Positions 1-7,422 of a stretch of 8,078 nt of DNA are shown one piece after another. Source of the stretch: Bacteroidota bacterium (GTDB lineage Bacteria > Bacteroidota > Bacteroidia > Cytophagales > Cyclobacteriaceae); assembly GCA_024643595.1 (NCBI GenBank), contig JAHEMS010000146.1, forward strand, positions 1-8,078, in the 5' to 3' direction. The notes beneath the pieces are model-generated. The model ran no database searches, was not told where the DNA came from, and saw only the letters and a program-made list of their open reading frames with translations. Position 1 is the stretch's first letter; each line of letters begins with the position of its first letter. A program made the translations under genes and the position numbers.

Positions 1-105
1 TTCCTCTTGTCCCACCACCACCTTTGCAATTTCACTCTTGAGTTTCTCAAAAGAATACTTTAATGCATCTGCCGCTTCCACATCATTCGTAAACACGTGT
101 GCCAT
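1..105 (-). CDS. MoxR-family AAA+ ATPase, N-terminal fragment
   Basis: The gene runs off the left edge, and only its first 35 codons are visible. The ATG lies at 105..103. The translation begins MAHVFTNDVEAADAL and ends in the stretch IAKVVVGQEE. A helix followed by I-x-K-V-V-V-G-Q-E-E is the typical lead-in to the AAA+ core of MoxR-type ATPases, just ahead of the Walker A loop, which lies outside the window. MoxR proteins are cytoplasmic ATPases thought to act as chaperones for partner proteins, often with DUF58 and von Willebrand A-domain proteins encoded downstream; those partners would be beyond the edge here. The gene follows the SurA-type gene on the same strand after 68 nt, so it may be in the same transcript. 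The family call rests on a short N-terminal motif only. Confidence 0.78.
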   Translation of the reverse strand, partial: MAHVFTNDVEAADALKYSFEKLKSEIAKVVVGQEE

Positions 106-173
106 ATCTAATCTATGTTTGTTAAAAGGTATGAGTTTCTACTCACATGAAAAAAAGAACTACACCAACGGCA

Positions 174-1535
174 CTACTCCATAAGTTTACATCCATTATA
201 AGCAGGGTCAATATTGATAAAAACATCCAGCCTTGCTTTTTTAAACCATTTTTCAAGAGCGATATCCTTTTTTTCCGCCAAAGCAGCTGACTGAATACGA
301 TTCCAGTCATCCTTTAAATTTGCCTGATGCGGTGGTAGTTTCTTCTTAAAATATAAAATACGTGCAGCATCCTTGCCGTCATCTGTTCGATACACAAGCG
401 GCCTGGAAATATTGCCTACTTTCATTGTATCAATATTCAGATAAACTATAGGATCAATATCCCTCATAGAAATTTTTATTGAACCATCCTGATCCGTGAA
501 AAATCCACCACCGCCCTTGGTCATTTGATCATCAGAATACTCTTTCGCTGCGTTGGCAAATTTGATACTGTCACTCAGGATCAACGTCCGAAGGCTATCT
601 AAATATGTTTCTGCCCTTTTTATGTCATCTGCTGAAGGTACAGCAGAAATTAATATGTGGCGTGAATTATATTCATTGCCTCTTCGATCTATTAATTGTA
701 AAATATGAAATCCAAATGGTGACTCAAATGGTTGAGATATTTCTCCAATTTTTAATTTAAATGCCATAGCCTCAAACTGCGGCACCATCGCTCCACGACC
801 CACATAACCCATTTCTCCTCCGTTGTACTGGGCACTTGGGTCCTCTGAATTTTTCATTGCCAGCTCATTGAAATTTTCACCTTTCAAAATTCGCTCACGG
901 AGATCTGTTAGTTTTCTCCTTGCTTCTTCCTTTTGCGTATTACTTACTTTGGCGACACGAACAATTTGAGCCACCTCGACATCCGATGAATAAAAGGGCA
1001 AACTATCTGTTGGTATTTTATTGTAAAATCGTCTGATCTCCGCAGGCGTTACATTAAGGTCTTTGGTAATCTGCGACGTCATCTCACGTGCCAGCATCTG
1101 TTCTCTGATCTGATCTCGTAATTCCAATTTTATTTGCTCAAGCGATTTTCCATATGCCCGCTCAAGCTGCTCAGGAGAATTGCCCGAACTCTGAAGAATC
1201 ATTTGCATCCGTTGATCAGTATTATTGTCAACCTCCAGATCAGTAACTATTACGGAGTCAATTTCAGCTTTGGCAACCATTAATTTATTCATAATTAGCT
1301 GGTTGAAAAGCTGACAGCGTGCATCTTCAGAAGAAGGATTGCCCTCTGCCAAGTAAGACTGATAGGCCATCTCTAATTCTGACTTTAAAACAATGTAGTT
1401 ATCAACTTTACCGATGATCTTATCAATCACCAAACCAGTATCCTGAGCCAATACTGATCCGGGAAAAAAGCCAAGAGCTGATAGAACGCTAATTGCTATA
1501 AACTTCGAAATCCTTACGTTTTGCAGCATTTTCAT
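174..1535 (-). CDS. SurA-type periplasmic chaperone / peptidyl-prolyl isomerase, two parvulin domains
   Basis: The product is a secreted chaperone of 453 aa, inferred to escort outer-membrane or secreted proteins through the periplasm. A Sec signal peptide (residues 1-30) ends in SVLA before Q31. A SurA_N-like helical domain covers about 33-154, parvulin 1 about 185-285 and parvulin 2 about 290-398, followed by a C-terminal helical tail. Parvulin 1 has SEDPS, the GG-E-M-G turn and FGFHI (H277), but has Gln190 where active parvulins have the first His (SHIL). Parvulin 2 keeps that His (RHIL, H293), but has Arg392 at the position of the final His. Only two cysteines remain after processing, C74 and C448. 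I chose the ATG at 1535 because it gives a compact signal peptide and has GGAAG about 9 nt upstream. A longer frame from a TTG at 1568 adds 11 unlikely residues. The start lies 47 nt inside the preceding gene. Confidence 0.92.
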   Translation of the reverse strand: MKMLQNVRISKFIAISVLSALGFFPGSVLAQDTGLVIDKIIGKVDNYIVLKSELEMAYQSYLAEGNPSSEDARCQLFNQLIMNKLMVAKAEIDSVIVTDLEVDNNTDQRMQMILQSSGNSPEQLERAYGKSLEQIKLELRDQIREQMLAREMTSQITKDLNVTPAEIRRFYNKIPTDSLPFYSSDVEVAQIVRVAKVSNTQKEEARRKLTDLRERILKGENFNELAMKNSEDPSAQYNGGEMGYVGRGAMVPQFEAMAFKLKIGEISQPFESPFGFHILQLIDRRGNEYNSRHILISAVPSADDIKRAETYLDSLRTLILSDSIKFANAAKEYSDDQMTKGGGGFFTDQDGSIKISMRDIDPIVYLNIDTMKVGNISRPLVYRTDDGKDAARILYFKKKLPPHQANLKDDWNRIQSAALAEKKDIALEKWFKKARLDVFINIDPAYNGCKLME

Positions 1536-2412
1536 ACACGTCATCTTCCAATTTTCTTGCAAGTTCAACTTTTCTTTTGTTTAAAATAATGTTTTTAATT
1601 TCCTGTTTTACGAATTCCAAAGGGGATATGTTATCTGAAATTTTATAGGTATCAATCTTAAGAAAAAAAATAAAATCATCGTCTGTCGTTTCATAATAGT
1701 TGTAGCTGCGAAGAAACTGTATTTTATTTGGAATTTCCGACAAAGGGGAATTAGCAACTAGTTTATCAAATTCAATCCATGAAGAATCGCCCATGTGATA
1801 AGCCGCTGAAAAACTTATGCAATAGGACTTTAATTCTTCTCGATCCTTGGCTTTTTTTGAGTACATCAGGTCCTTAACTTTTTTAGTTCGAGGAGCGGTT
1901 TTAGGTACCTTTATATAAATTCCCTGGATGATATTTTGCTTGAGTATAAAGTTATCCAATCGCTCTTTATAATAGGCTTCAATTTCCTGATCAGAAACAC
2001 TATCATTCAGGTTTTGTCTGATGTAATAATTCTGGTACTCATAGCCAATAAGGCTGTAGCGATAATCCAATACTTTTCGCTCCACTTCCAACTCATTGAT
2101 ATCAATGTTCTTCATTGCTTCATTGATGACCAATTGTTTTCTTATCCAGCTGCTAATATATGCCGTTACGCGCGCTACGCTGTCTTCGCCCGCCACGCCA
2201 ATAGGTGCAATTCCAATTAATTCATCCTGGTATAAATAGGAATTGCCTACACGAGCAACCGGCCTGCGAGCCTGTGCCCCAACTTCCTCTTCCTTTTTTA
2301 CTTTAATAAAATCGCAGGAGAACATCATTAGTACCAAGCTTATCATGCCAAGTAATGATAATCTTTTTCCACTTATTCTAATTCGAGTAAATCGCTTATT
2401 TTGTATCCTCAT
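1489..2412 (-). CDS. Lipoprotein with SurA-like helical domain and degenerate parvulin fold
   Basis: This is a 307-aa predicted lipoprotein. Its signal sequence has a long, very basic n-region, a hydrophobic core and the lipobox LMMFSC, with C33 as the lipidated residue. Residues about 50-155 form a helical region like the SurA N domain (a V-G-x-x-Y-L-Y-x-D-E-L opening and a Y-Y-K-E-R helix). Residues about 160-258 resemble a parvulin fold by layout but lack both histidines and the SEDPS and GG motifs. A basic helical tail follows. The protein is probably a non-catalytic chaperone or a partner of the two flanking isomerases. The ATG at 2412 is preceded by GGAAA; an ATG at 2433, 5 nt after the previous stop, is equally open and would add seven residues. 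Asp follows the lipid Cys, and the acidic EEE run is too far downstream to be a clear Bacteroidetes surface-export signal. Domain assignments are by eye. Confidence 0.83.
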   Translation of the reverse strand: MRIQNKRFTRIRISGKRLSLLGMISLVLMMFSCDFIKVKKEEEVGAQARRPVARVGNSYLYQDELIGIAPIGVAGEDSVARVTAYISSWIRKQLVINEAMKNIDINELEVERKVLDYRYSLIGYEYQNYYIRQNLNDSVSDQEIEAYYKERLDNFILKQNIIQGIYIKVPKTAPRTKKVKDLMYSKKAKDREELKSYCISFSAAYHMGDSSWIEFDKLVANSPLSEIPNKIQFLRSYNYYETTDDDFIFFLKIDTYKISDNISPLEFVKQEIKNIILNKRKVELARKLEDDVYENAAKRKDFEVYSN

Positions 2413-2438
2413 TTTATCGTTTCCGATCACCATCTAAT

Positions 2439-4382
2439 TTATTGTGTCAATTCAGCTAACACAAATTTCCTTCCTTTATTGTTAATCTTAACTGGGTACT
2501 TTTCCTTCAATTCAACCAACCACTGTTTTTCAAGGTAATCCTGATAATCCGAGATCACACCAGAGCGAGCTTCATCAAAACTTTTTTGTCCAGGTGTAAC
2601 AAGTCTTTTTACTTCAACCAAATAAAATTGGCCATCCAATTCAGTTTCATGCAACCCTGTTGACCAACTTATACGATCGATAACTTTACTATCTTTTCGT
2701 TCATAAATCCGGAACGGCTGGATGGATTTAAATTTTTTCAGATCAGCACTACTCAGTGAGTCTCCATTATCCACCTTTGATATGATCTCCTGAATGATGG
2801 ACCTGTCATTTGCAGAAAAAATTCGAGCTTCCAATCGATCACCTGCCTGATAGTTATTTTTATTAGTCTCATAGAACTTTCGTTGACCTAATGTGTCTTC
2901 AGACGCTTTATTCCAAACTTCTTTTTCCATGATGTCAAAGAGAAGAATGCCTTCACGATATTCAGTGAGCAAATTTTTATATTCCGGATGTTCATGTAAA
3001 AGTTTCTCGTCTTCTGCATTTAAAATTTCCTCTTCCACGAAGTCATCATATAATTGTTTGATGTAATCGGATGGCGCCTTAGCTATTGGGGTTTGATTCG
3101 CCCTAATGAATTGCATAAATGATGAGATCGTTATTGGCTTTGATTGTATAGAAAATAATTTGGTCATCATTTCTTCCTGGCTAGGGTGAAATCGCCAATT
3201 TCCTTTGATCAGACTGGAATCCGCTTGTTCAAAGATTTGTTTTTTCATTAAACGATCTTCCTCAAACTGATATTCTCTTTTTCTCTTATCACTTAGCGCC
3301 TGTTTTGAAATCTGTAATCGCTCATCACGACTTAACCTTCGCTTGAGAGCAGGTTCCATTTCTGAAAAAGACATCAACGGTATTTTTTTCTCAAGTCGTA
3401 TGATGTGCCAACCAATATTTGATTGAAATGGATCTGATATATCACCCGGTTGTTTCATAGCAAAGGCCATCGCTTCAAATTCCGGTACTGATGCCAATGC
3501 CCCAATACCGAAAGGTCTCAGTCTTCCCCCACTATTTTTTGTTGATGCGTCCTCTGAATATTCTTTGCATACTTCGTCCCAATTTCTACCGGCCTTGAGC
3601 TGATCATACACTTCAAATATTTTTCCCTTTACCTTACTGTCTTCAGGGGAGGTCGCACGTAATAAAATATGCGATACCTCTACCTCGCCACGTGCTGGCT
3701 GACGTTCAAAAACCTTCACTATATGATAGCCAAATTGCGTCCTGATAATTGGTGAAATTTCTCCGGGCTTTGTTTTATAGGCAGCTTCTTCAAACGGATA
3801 AACCATTTGCATGGCGGTAAAATAGCCTAGATTGCCAAAATTATATTTAGCAGAAGGTTCCTCTGAGATCTCAGCAGCTACCTTATCAAAACTTTCGCCT
3901 TTCAAAACACGGTTACGAGCCTGAGTTATTTTTCCATAAGCCACCAGCGTATCTGCGGGGGATGAGTCAGGCTTAACCATGATTAATATGTGCGATGCTT
4001 TTACCTCCTCGGTGAGTCGTTGGTAAGTGTCTTTGGTGAGTTTATCAAGTGCATCAGGTTCCGCACGATAAGGGCGTTTCAATTCTTCGCGATAAGTTTT
4101 GAACTCTTTATTGAATTTTTGAGTGGTGTCCAAACCCCTTGCATGTGCTTCGGCAATCTTTAATTTAAAATTGATTAGTAAATCGAGGTATTCTTTTACA
4201 GCCAGCTCGGTTGATTTTTCAGATTTATTTAGTGAATTCTTTCGAAATAGTCGTAAAAATTCATCTGTTGAAACAGGCGTATTATTAACTGTAAACAGCG
4301 TTAACTCTCTTTTTTCAGAATTAATCTGCGCTGACGCAGCAATAGAAACAAAGACAATAAAGACAGAAATTATATTCCGCAT
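2439..4382 (-). CDS. Periplasmic peptidyl-prolyl isomerase with two parvulin (PpiC) domains
   Basis: This secreted foldase is 647 aa. A short signal peptide, with likely cleavage after ASA (residue 18), leads into a SurA_N-like helical region (about 25-120) that opens with F-T-V-N-N-T-P-V. Parvulin 1 (about 126-226) has SHIL with H131, N-F-G-N-L-G-Y, and FGYHI with H220; its usual SEDPS is SEEPS. Parvulin 2 (about 234-333) has SHIL with H238, YSEDAS with D278, a GG turn and IGWHI with H326. Both domains therefore keep both histidines and look catalytically competent. A long helical linker (about 340-500) precedes a C-terminal segment (about 510-635) with GQFYLVEV and a basic-acidic helix, which resembles a third, degenerate parvulin plus C-terminal helix. 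The gene is 5 to 26 nt from the lipoprotein gene, depending on that start, so the two are very likely cotranscribed. A candidate promoter lies in the upstream gap. Confidence 0.93.
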   Translation of the reverse strand: MRNIISVFIVFVSIAASAQINSEKRELTLFTVNNTPVSTDEFLRLFRKNSLNKSEKSTELAVKEYLDLLINFKLKIAEAHARGLDTTQKFNKEFKTYREELKRPYRAEPDALDKLTKDTYQRLTEEVKASHILIMVKPDSSPADTLVAYGKITQARNRVLKGESFDKVAAEISEEPSAKYNFGNLGYFTAMQMVYPFEEAAYKTKPGEISPIIRTQFGYHIVKVFERQPARGEVEVSHILLRATSPEDSKVKGKIFEVYDQLKAGRNWDEVCKEYSEDASTKNSGGRLRPFGIGALASVPEFEAMAFAMKQPGDISDPFQSNIGWHIIRLEKKIPLMSFSEMEPALKRRLSRDERLQISKQALSDKRKREYQFEEDRLMKKQIFEQADSSLIKGNWRFHPSQEEMMTKLFSIQSKPITISSFMQFIRANQTPIAKAPSDYIKQLYDDFVEEEILNAEDEKLLHEHPEYKNLLTEYREGILLFDIMEKEVWNKASEDTLGQRKFYETNKNNYQAGDRLEARIFSANDRSIIQEIISKVDNGDSLSSADLKKFKSIQPFRIYERKDSKVIDRISWSTGLHETELDGQFYLVEVKRLVTPGQKSFDEARSGVISDYQDYLEKQWLVELKEKYPVKINNKGRKFVLAELTQ

Positions 4383-4405
4383 AATTCAGACTTACAAATG
4401 GATTG

Positions 4406-4413
4406 CAAAAATA
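4406..4413 (-). promoter_or_regulatory. Candidate Bacteroidetes -7 promoter element before the isomerase cluster
   Basis: On the minus strand this reads TATTTTTG, an exact match to the Bacteroidetes -7 element TAnnTTTG. It lies 23 nt upstream of the ATG at 4382, inside the 84-nt gap after the RsbW-like gene. No clear TTG stands at the usual distance upstream (only GTTC), so the match is half a promoter. If used, it would give the three folding genes their own short-leader transcript, apart from the switch module. Confidence 0.35.
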
Positions 4414-4466
4414 GGATTTTTAAGGAGTTGAACTACTGGTATTACCTCTTGAAAAGGGTCTATTGA

Positions 4467-4883
4467 TCAGATTTTGACGTCTTTTGAGAGCCTGCAAACA
4501 TTTTTGTTGTCTCTGCGCAGATATTCCACATTATCCATAATCGCCTTCACCAGACGAATTCCCAACCCTCCCTTTCTTTTCTGATGGATTAGATTATCAA
4601 GTTCTGGCTCATTAAAGTAATTAATGTCAAATACTGAACCATCATCAATAATTTCAAAAATCAATTTTCCCCTTGCGGGGATCTCAATATGTAATTCCAA
4701 GAGATGATCTGGATTGCAGTGATGCGCATGAATCATAAGGTTTGAACACATTTCGTCCAACGCTAAAACGATAGCACTCATTTCAACTTCCTGAACGCCT
4801 TCGTGCTTTAATGAATTACGCACGAATTCACGTATCCCTTTCAGGTTATTTAAGCTGCACCCTATGTTATACTGATAACTCAT
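4467..4883 (-). CDS. RsbW/SpoIIAB-type GHKL ATPase, anti-sigma serine kinase family
   Basis: This small cytoplasmic protein (138 aa) consists of a single HATPase_c domain. The N box is A-L-D-E-M-C-S-N-L-M-I-H-A-H (E44, N48). The G1 box is I-I-D-D-G (D80-G82) followed by S-V-F-D. The G2 region is KGGLGIRLVKAIMD (104-117), ending in V-E-Y-L-R-R. This is the standard layout and length of RsbW-like proteins, which phosphorylate a serine on the STAS antagonist and, when free, hold back a target, classically a sigma factor. All nucleotide-binding motifs are present, so an active ATPase/kinase is expected. Its ATG lies 17 nt inside the end of the STAS gene, which points to translational coupling and a direct protein pair. 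No sigma factor is encoded in the window, so the target is unknown. Confidence 0.93.
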   Translation of the reverse strand: MSYQYNIGCSLNNLKGIREFVRNSLKHEGVQEVEMSAIVLALDEMCSNLMIHAHHCNPDHLLELHIEIPARGKLIFEIIDDGSVFDINYFNEPELDNLIHQKRKGGLGIRLVKAIMDNVEYLRRDNKNVCRLSKDVKI

Positions 4884-5217
4884 TGGCCAATGTCTTAGCT
4901 TCCAGCTTATTTTCCTTAATATGAAGCAGGTCAGCCAAACCTAATATGCTAAATGTATTGGCCACTTTTTCCTTCATCCCAAACAATACCATAGGGATGC
5001 TTTTATCTCTTAATTCTTCAATGTAAGACATAAATACACCCAAACCAGCTGATGATATATATTCCAACCCCGTGCAATCGATTAGAATCTTTCTGAATCC
5101 TTCCCCGACACTTTTTGCGATAGCCAGGTCAAGTTCAATGGAAGAACTTGCATCAATTTCACCGATTACGGCAATGATATCTGCTCCTTCTTCTTGTATT
5201 CTTTTAATATGGACCAT
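4867..5217 (-). CDS. STAS-domain anti-sigma factor antagonist (RsbV/SpoIIAA-like)
   Basis: A 116-aa single STAS domain, the usual length for this family. The N-terminal strand has V-I-G-E-I-D (18-22), and the core has IDCTGLEYISSAGLGVF (46-62). By alignment on G-L-G, Ser56 matches the serine phosphorylated in SpoIIAA and RsbV, and Ser55 takes the place of the usual Asp. In the known circuit the unphosphorylated form binds the kinase and frees its target, and the SpoIIE-type phosphatase restores that form. The phosphatase is encoded 45 nt upstream and the kinase overlaps downstream by 17 nt, so all three partners are together. The start is an ATG with no visible Shine-Dalgarno sequence, as is common in Bacteroidetes. 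I see no promoter in the 45-nt gap, so it is probably read with the phosphatase gene. Confidence 0.95.
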   Translation of the reverse strand: MVHIKRIQEEGADIIAVIGEIDASSSIELDLAIAKSVGEGFRKILIDCTGLEYISSAGLGVFMSYIEELRDKSIPMVLFGMKEKVANTFSILGLADLLHIKENKLEAKTLANELSV

Positions 5218-5262
5218 GTATAAGTAAGTTAAACGATTTAATATTTTTATTGTTCTAAGCTC

Positions 5263-7350
5263 TTAGGTAAACTTTATGGTCATCGAAGTATAGTCATCGT
5301 TGATCTCTTTGGTTCCCGAAAATTCATACAACTTATCGATCAAATACTTCTCAATTTCACCAGCATTTTTATCTGTAACCATCTTCAACGCTTCGGCTAA
5401 CCGGTCATAGCCGAATTCGTCACCCCGGGAATTTTTTGCTTCGGTAATGCCATCCGTATAAAGTAACATCACATCTCCTCTTGAATAGGTCAGTTCCCGG
5501 GTTTCTACCAACCGGCAATAATCATTAGTGCGCACCATACCTAATGCCGCTCCCTTGTCTTTTAAATATTCGGTGGTATTGTCTTCTGCCTTGTGATATA
5601 AAACCGGACAATGACCAGCCCTGGAATAGCGGATTATTTTTCGTTGGGTATCAATGACGAAGTAGGTCGCGGAGATAAACGAGCCTCGTTCAAGGCAGAA
5701 GGCCAATGCCCTGTTAGCACGTTCCATAAACTCCTTGGGATCCAGTTCTAGCTGGGCCAGGCTATGAAAAATTCCTTTCATCTGCGACATATGAAAAGCT
5801 GCGGTTGTTCCTTTGCCTGAAACATCGGCAATAATAAGCGCTACTTCATGATCGCTGATTCGAAGTGTATCATAATAATCTCCACCTACTTCATCAGCAG
5901 ATTCGGCAAAAGAAGAAATTTCAAAATCAGGATCATTCTCCAGTTTGTTAGGCAACAGACTTTTCTGAACTGTCTTTGCTATTTTAAGTTCCTCTTTATA
6001 ACGTTCATTTTGAAAAGCCTCTTCCATCAATCGGAAGTTCTCAATAGAGATCCCGGCTTGATTGGCAAATGTTGAGACGATTCGCGTCATTTCCTTGTTG
6101 AATCCATCGGGTAATTCTTTAAGCAAAGCGAGAGTTCCGATGGTTTCATTCTTGACGATGATCGGGAAAGAGAGGAGTGAACGGAATCGTGAACCTTTTA
6201 AGGAAGCCAGATGCCTTGAAAGATTGCGGGTGCGATCACTGCTTTGCTCCAATGCTCCTTTTACATTATGACTTTTTAAGTGTTCTCGAATATCTTTTGA
6301 TTCCTTCTCCGAAATTTTGAATGTGTATAATTTTTGACCATCACTTGCGCTTTGTATTTCGAGCCAGGCGGCATCAGCAAAAACGGAATTAACTGAACTC
6401 TCCAGAAGAATATTATACACACTCTCTTCATTTTGTTCAGTCTGAATCGATTGACTAATTCGTTGGAAGTTAATTACCTCTTCCAGCTTTTGTTCAAATA
6501 CTGAGGATGTCGGTAGATTGAAAAGAATTACTAGAAAAGAGAAAATACTATACACCATGACAAAACTTAATAGTGCCATGTTGAACATATGACTATTAAA
6601 ATCAAAAAAAGACGAAGACTGACTACTGATCAATTCAGAAAGCCGGATGACCGTATAAATGAAATAACCCAGGTAAAAAAAGGAAAGTAGTAAAAGCAAC
6701 AGGCAGGTCCATTTTTGCTTAAAATTTAAGTAAGCTACCCATCGCATATTAGCCGATAATATCAACACCAGTAAACCAATAACCACTAGCATTGAAGTTG
6801 AAAGGTATTCGGGAAGCGCAATCTGAATACTGTCGTAGATCAGGATAAAGAATAATCCAAATTCAAAAACTCGCCATATCCGAATCAGCCACTTCGACTT
6901 TTGATAAAGTATCAATCTCTTCCAGGCACTATAGGCAGAAATTAGAAAGCTAAAAAATAAAGCCAGATTAATTTGATAAATAAAATCCGTGAATAATATG
7001 CTGGAAACTTCCGTCTCCTTACTCGGGTCAACCAGCATGGTAGTACCAAGCAAAGTCTCTAAGAGGCGCAATGCCAAGGAAACTACGGTGGCAATTAACC
7101 CCGTTGCAAAAACTTTCCAGAGTAAGTCAGGAAAATTAAGCGTCTCGTCTCGTTCAATCTTGTATTTGTAGTAATAGAAAAGGCAAATAATGAAAAAGTC
7201 AAGCATCAGCCCTGGCAACCACAACGGGACTCCAGAAGGCAAGCCTTTCAAATCACTGTATAATATGGTTAAGTCAGAAAATAAGAGAACCAGCCAGACA
7301 ATAATGGAGCCCAGAAAGGTAAAACGTATTATGGTTTTTCCCGTGATCAA
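5263..7350 (-). CDS. Membrane PP2C phosphatase: eight-helix N-terminus, GAF, SpoIIE/RsbU domain
   Basis: This 695-aa protein has about eight hydrophobic segments (roughly 8-27, 44-62, 78-97, 118-140, 158-177, 185-200, 213-233, 255-277). A GAF-like domain (about 298-436) follows, then a coiled-coil linker with the A-x-x-V-Q-x-S-L-L-P motif (458-467) typical of SpoIIE phosphatases, then the PP2C domain to the C-terminus. The metal ligands are visible: EVGGDYYD (D491), IADVSGKG (D509), YTDGITEA (D633) and N-D-D-Y-T-S-M (D685/D686). It should dephosphorylate the STAS protein encoded next to it in response to a signal sensed in the membrane or by the GAF domain; the signal is not readable from sequence. 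The start codon is TTG. An in-frame stop (TAA) lies two codons upstream and no ATG occurs before the first membrane helix, so TTG is the best choice. Confidence 0.94.
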   Translation of the reverse strand: MITGKTIIRFTFLGSIIVWLVLLFSDLTILYSDLKGLPSGVPLWLPGLMLDFFIICLFYYYKYKIERDETLNFPDLLWKVFATGLIATVVSLALRLLETLLGTTMLVDPSKETEVSSILFTDFIYQINLALFFSFLISAYSAWKRLILYQKSKWLIRIWRVFEFGLFFILIYDSIQIALPEYLSTSMLVVIGLLVLILSANMRWVAYLNFKQKWTCLLLLLLSFFYLGYFIYTVIRLSELISSQSSSFFDFNSHMFNMALLSFVMVYSIFSFLVILFNLPTSSVFEQKLEEVINFQRISQSIQTEQNEESVYNILLESSVNSVFADAAWLEIQSASDGQKLYTFKISEKESKDIREHLKSHNVKGALEQSSDRTRNLSRHLASLKGSRFRSLLSFPIIVKNETIGTLALLKELPDGFNKEMTRIVSTFANQAGISIENFRLMEEAFQNERYKEELKIAKTVQKSLLPNKLENDPDFEISSFAESADEVGGDYYDTLRISDHEVALIIADVSGKGTTAAFHMSQMKGIFHSLAQLELDPKEFMERANRALAFCLERGSFISATYFVIDTQRKIIRYSRAGHCPVLYHKAEDNTTEYLKDKGAALGMVRTNDYCRLVETRELTYSRGDVMLLYTDGITEAKNSRGDEFGYDRLAEALKMVTDKNAGEIEKYLIDKLYEFSGTKEINDDYTSMTIKFT

Positions 7351-7392
7351 TAATTAAACGTTAAATGATGATGGCTACTAAATCGCTTTCTA

Positions 7393-7422
7393 CAAGTATA
7401 GTTAATACACAGCAAACGACAA
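7393..7422 (-). promoter_or_regulatory. Candidate promoter upstream of the phosphatase gene
   Basis: On the minus strand, TTG (7422-7420) is followed by 19 nt and then TATACTTG (7400-7393). This fits the Bacteroidetes pattern TTG, 17-23 nt, TAnnTTTG with one mismatch (C for the first T of TTTG). It lies in the 90-nt gap after guaB and about 43 nt before the TTG start codon. It would let the switch module be transcribed independently of guaB. The evidence is motif only, in AT-rich DNA. Confidence 0.4.

Noticed and set aside
124..131. TACCTTTT on the minus strand as a promoter element for the MoxR gene
   Set aside because: The key final G of TAnnTTTG is missing and no TTG lies at the right distance upstream.
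126..160. Small hairpin (TGAGT-agaa-ACTCA on the minus strand) in the gap between the SurA-type and MoxR genes, considered as a terminator
   Set aside because: The stem is only five base pairs, AT-rich, and followed by a broken short U run (CCUUUUAA). The strong T run is on the wrong side of the hairpin for the minus-strand transcript.
4123..4431. Plus-strand frame of 102 codons opposite the start of the isomerase gene
   Set aside because: It lies almost wholly antisense to a well-supported gene with a clear signal peptide and parvulin domains, and its translation shows no recognisable domain. Other plus-strand frames (1936-2220, 2243-2437, 5848-6075, 6062-6271, 6989-7171) are antisense shadows in the same way.
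4444..4459. Imperfect palindrome ACCTCTTGAAAAGGGT in the gap after the RsbW-like gene, considered as an operator or terminator
   Set aside because: It has about six pairs with one mismatch and a wobble, no U tract follows on the minus strand, and there is no second copy in the window. It could be chance.
5218..5262. Possible promoter or regulatory site between the phosphatase and STAS genes
   Set aside because: The 45 nt are AT-rich, but no TAnnTTTG match, hairpin or repeat is visible; readthrough from the phosphatase gene is simpler.
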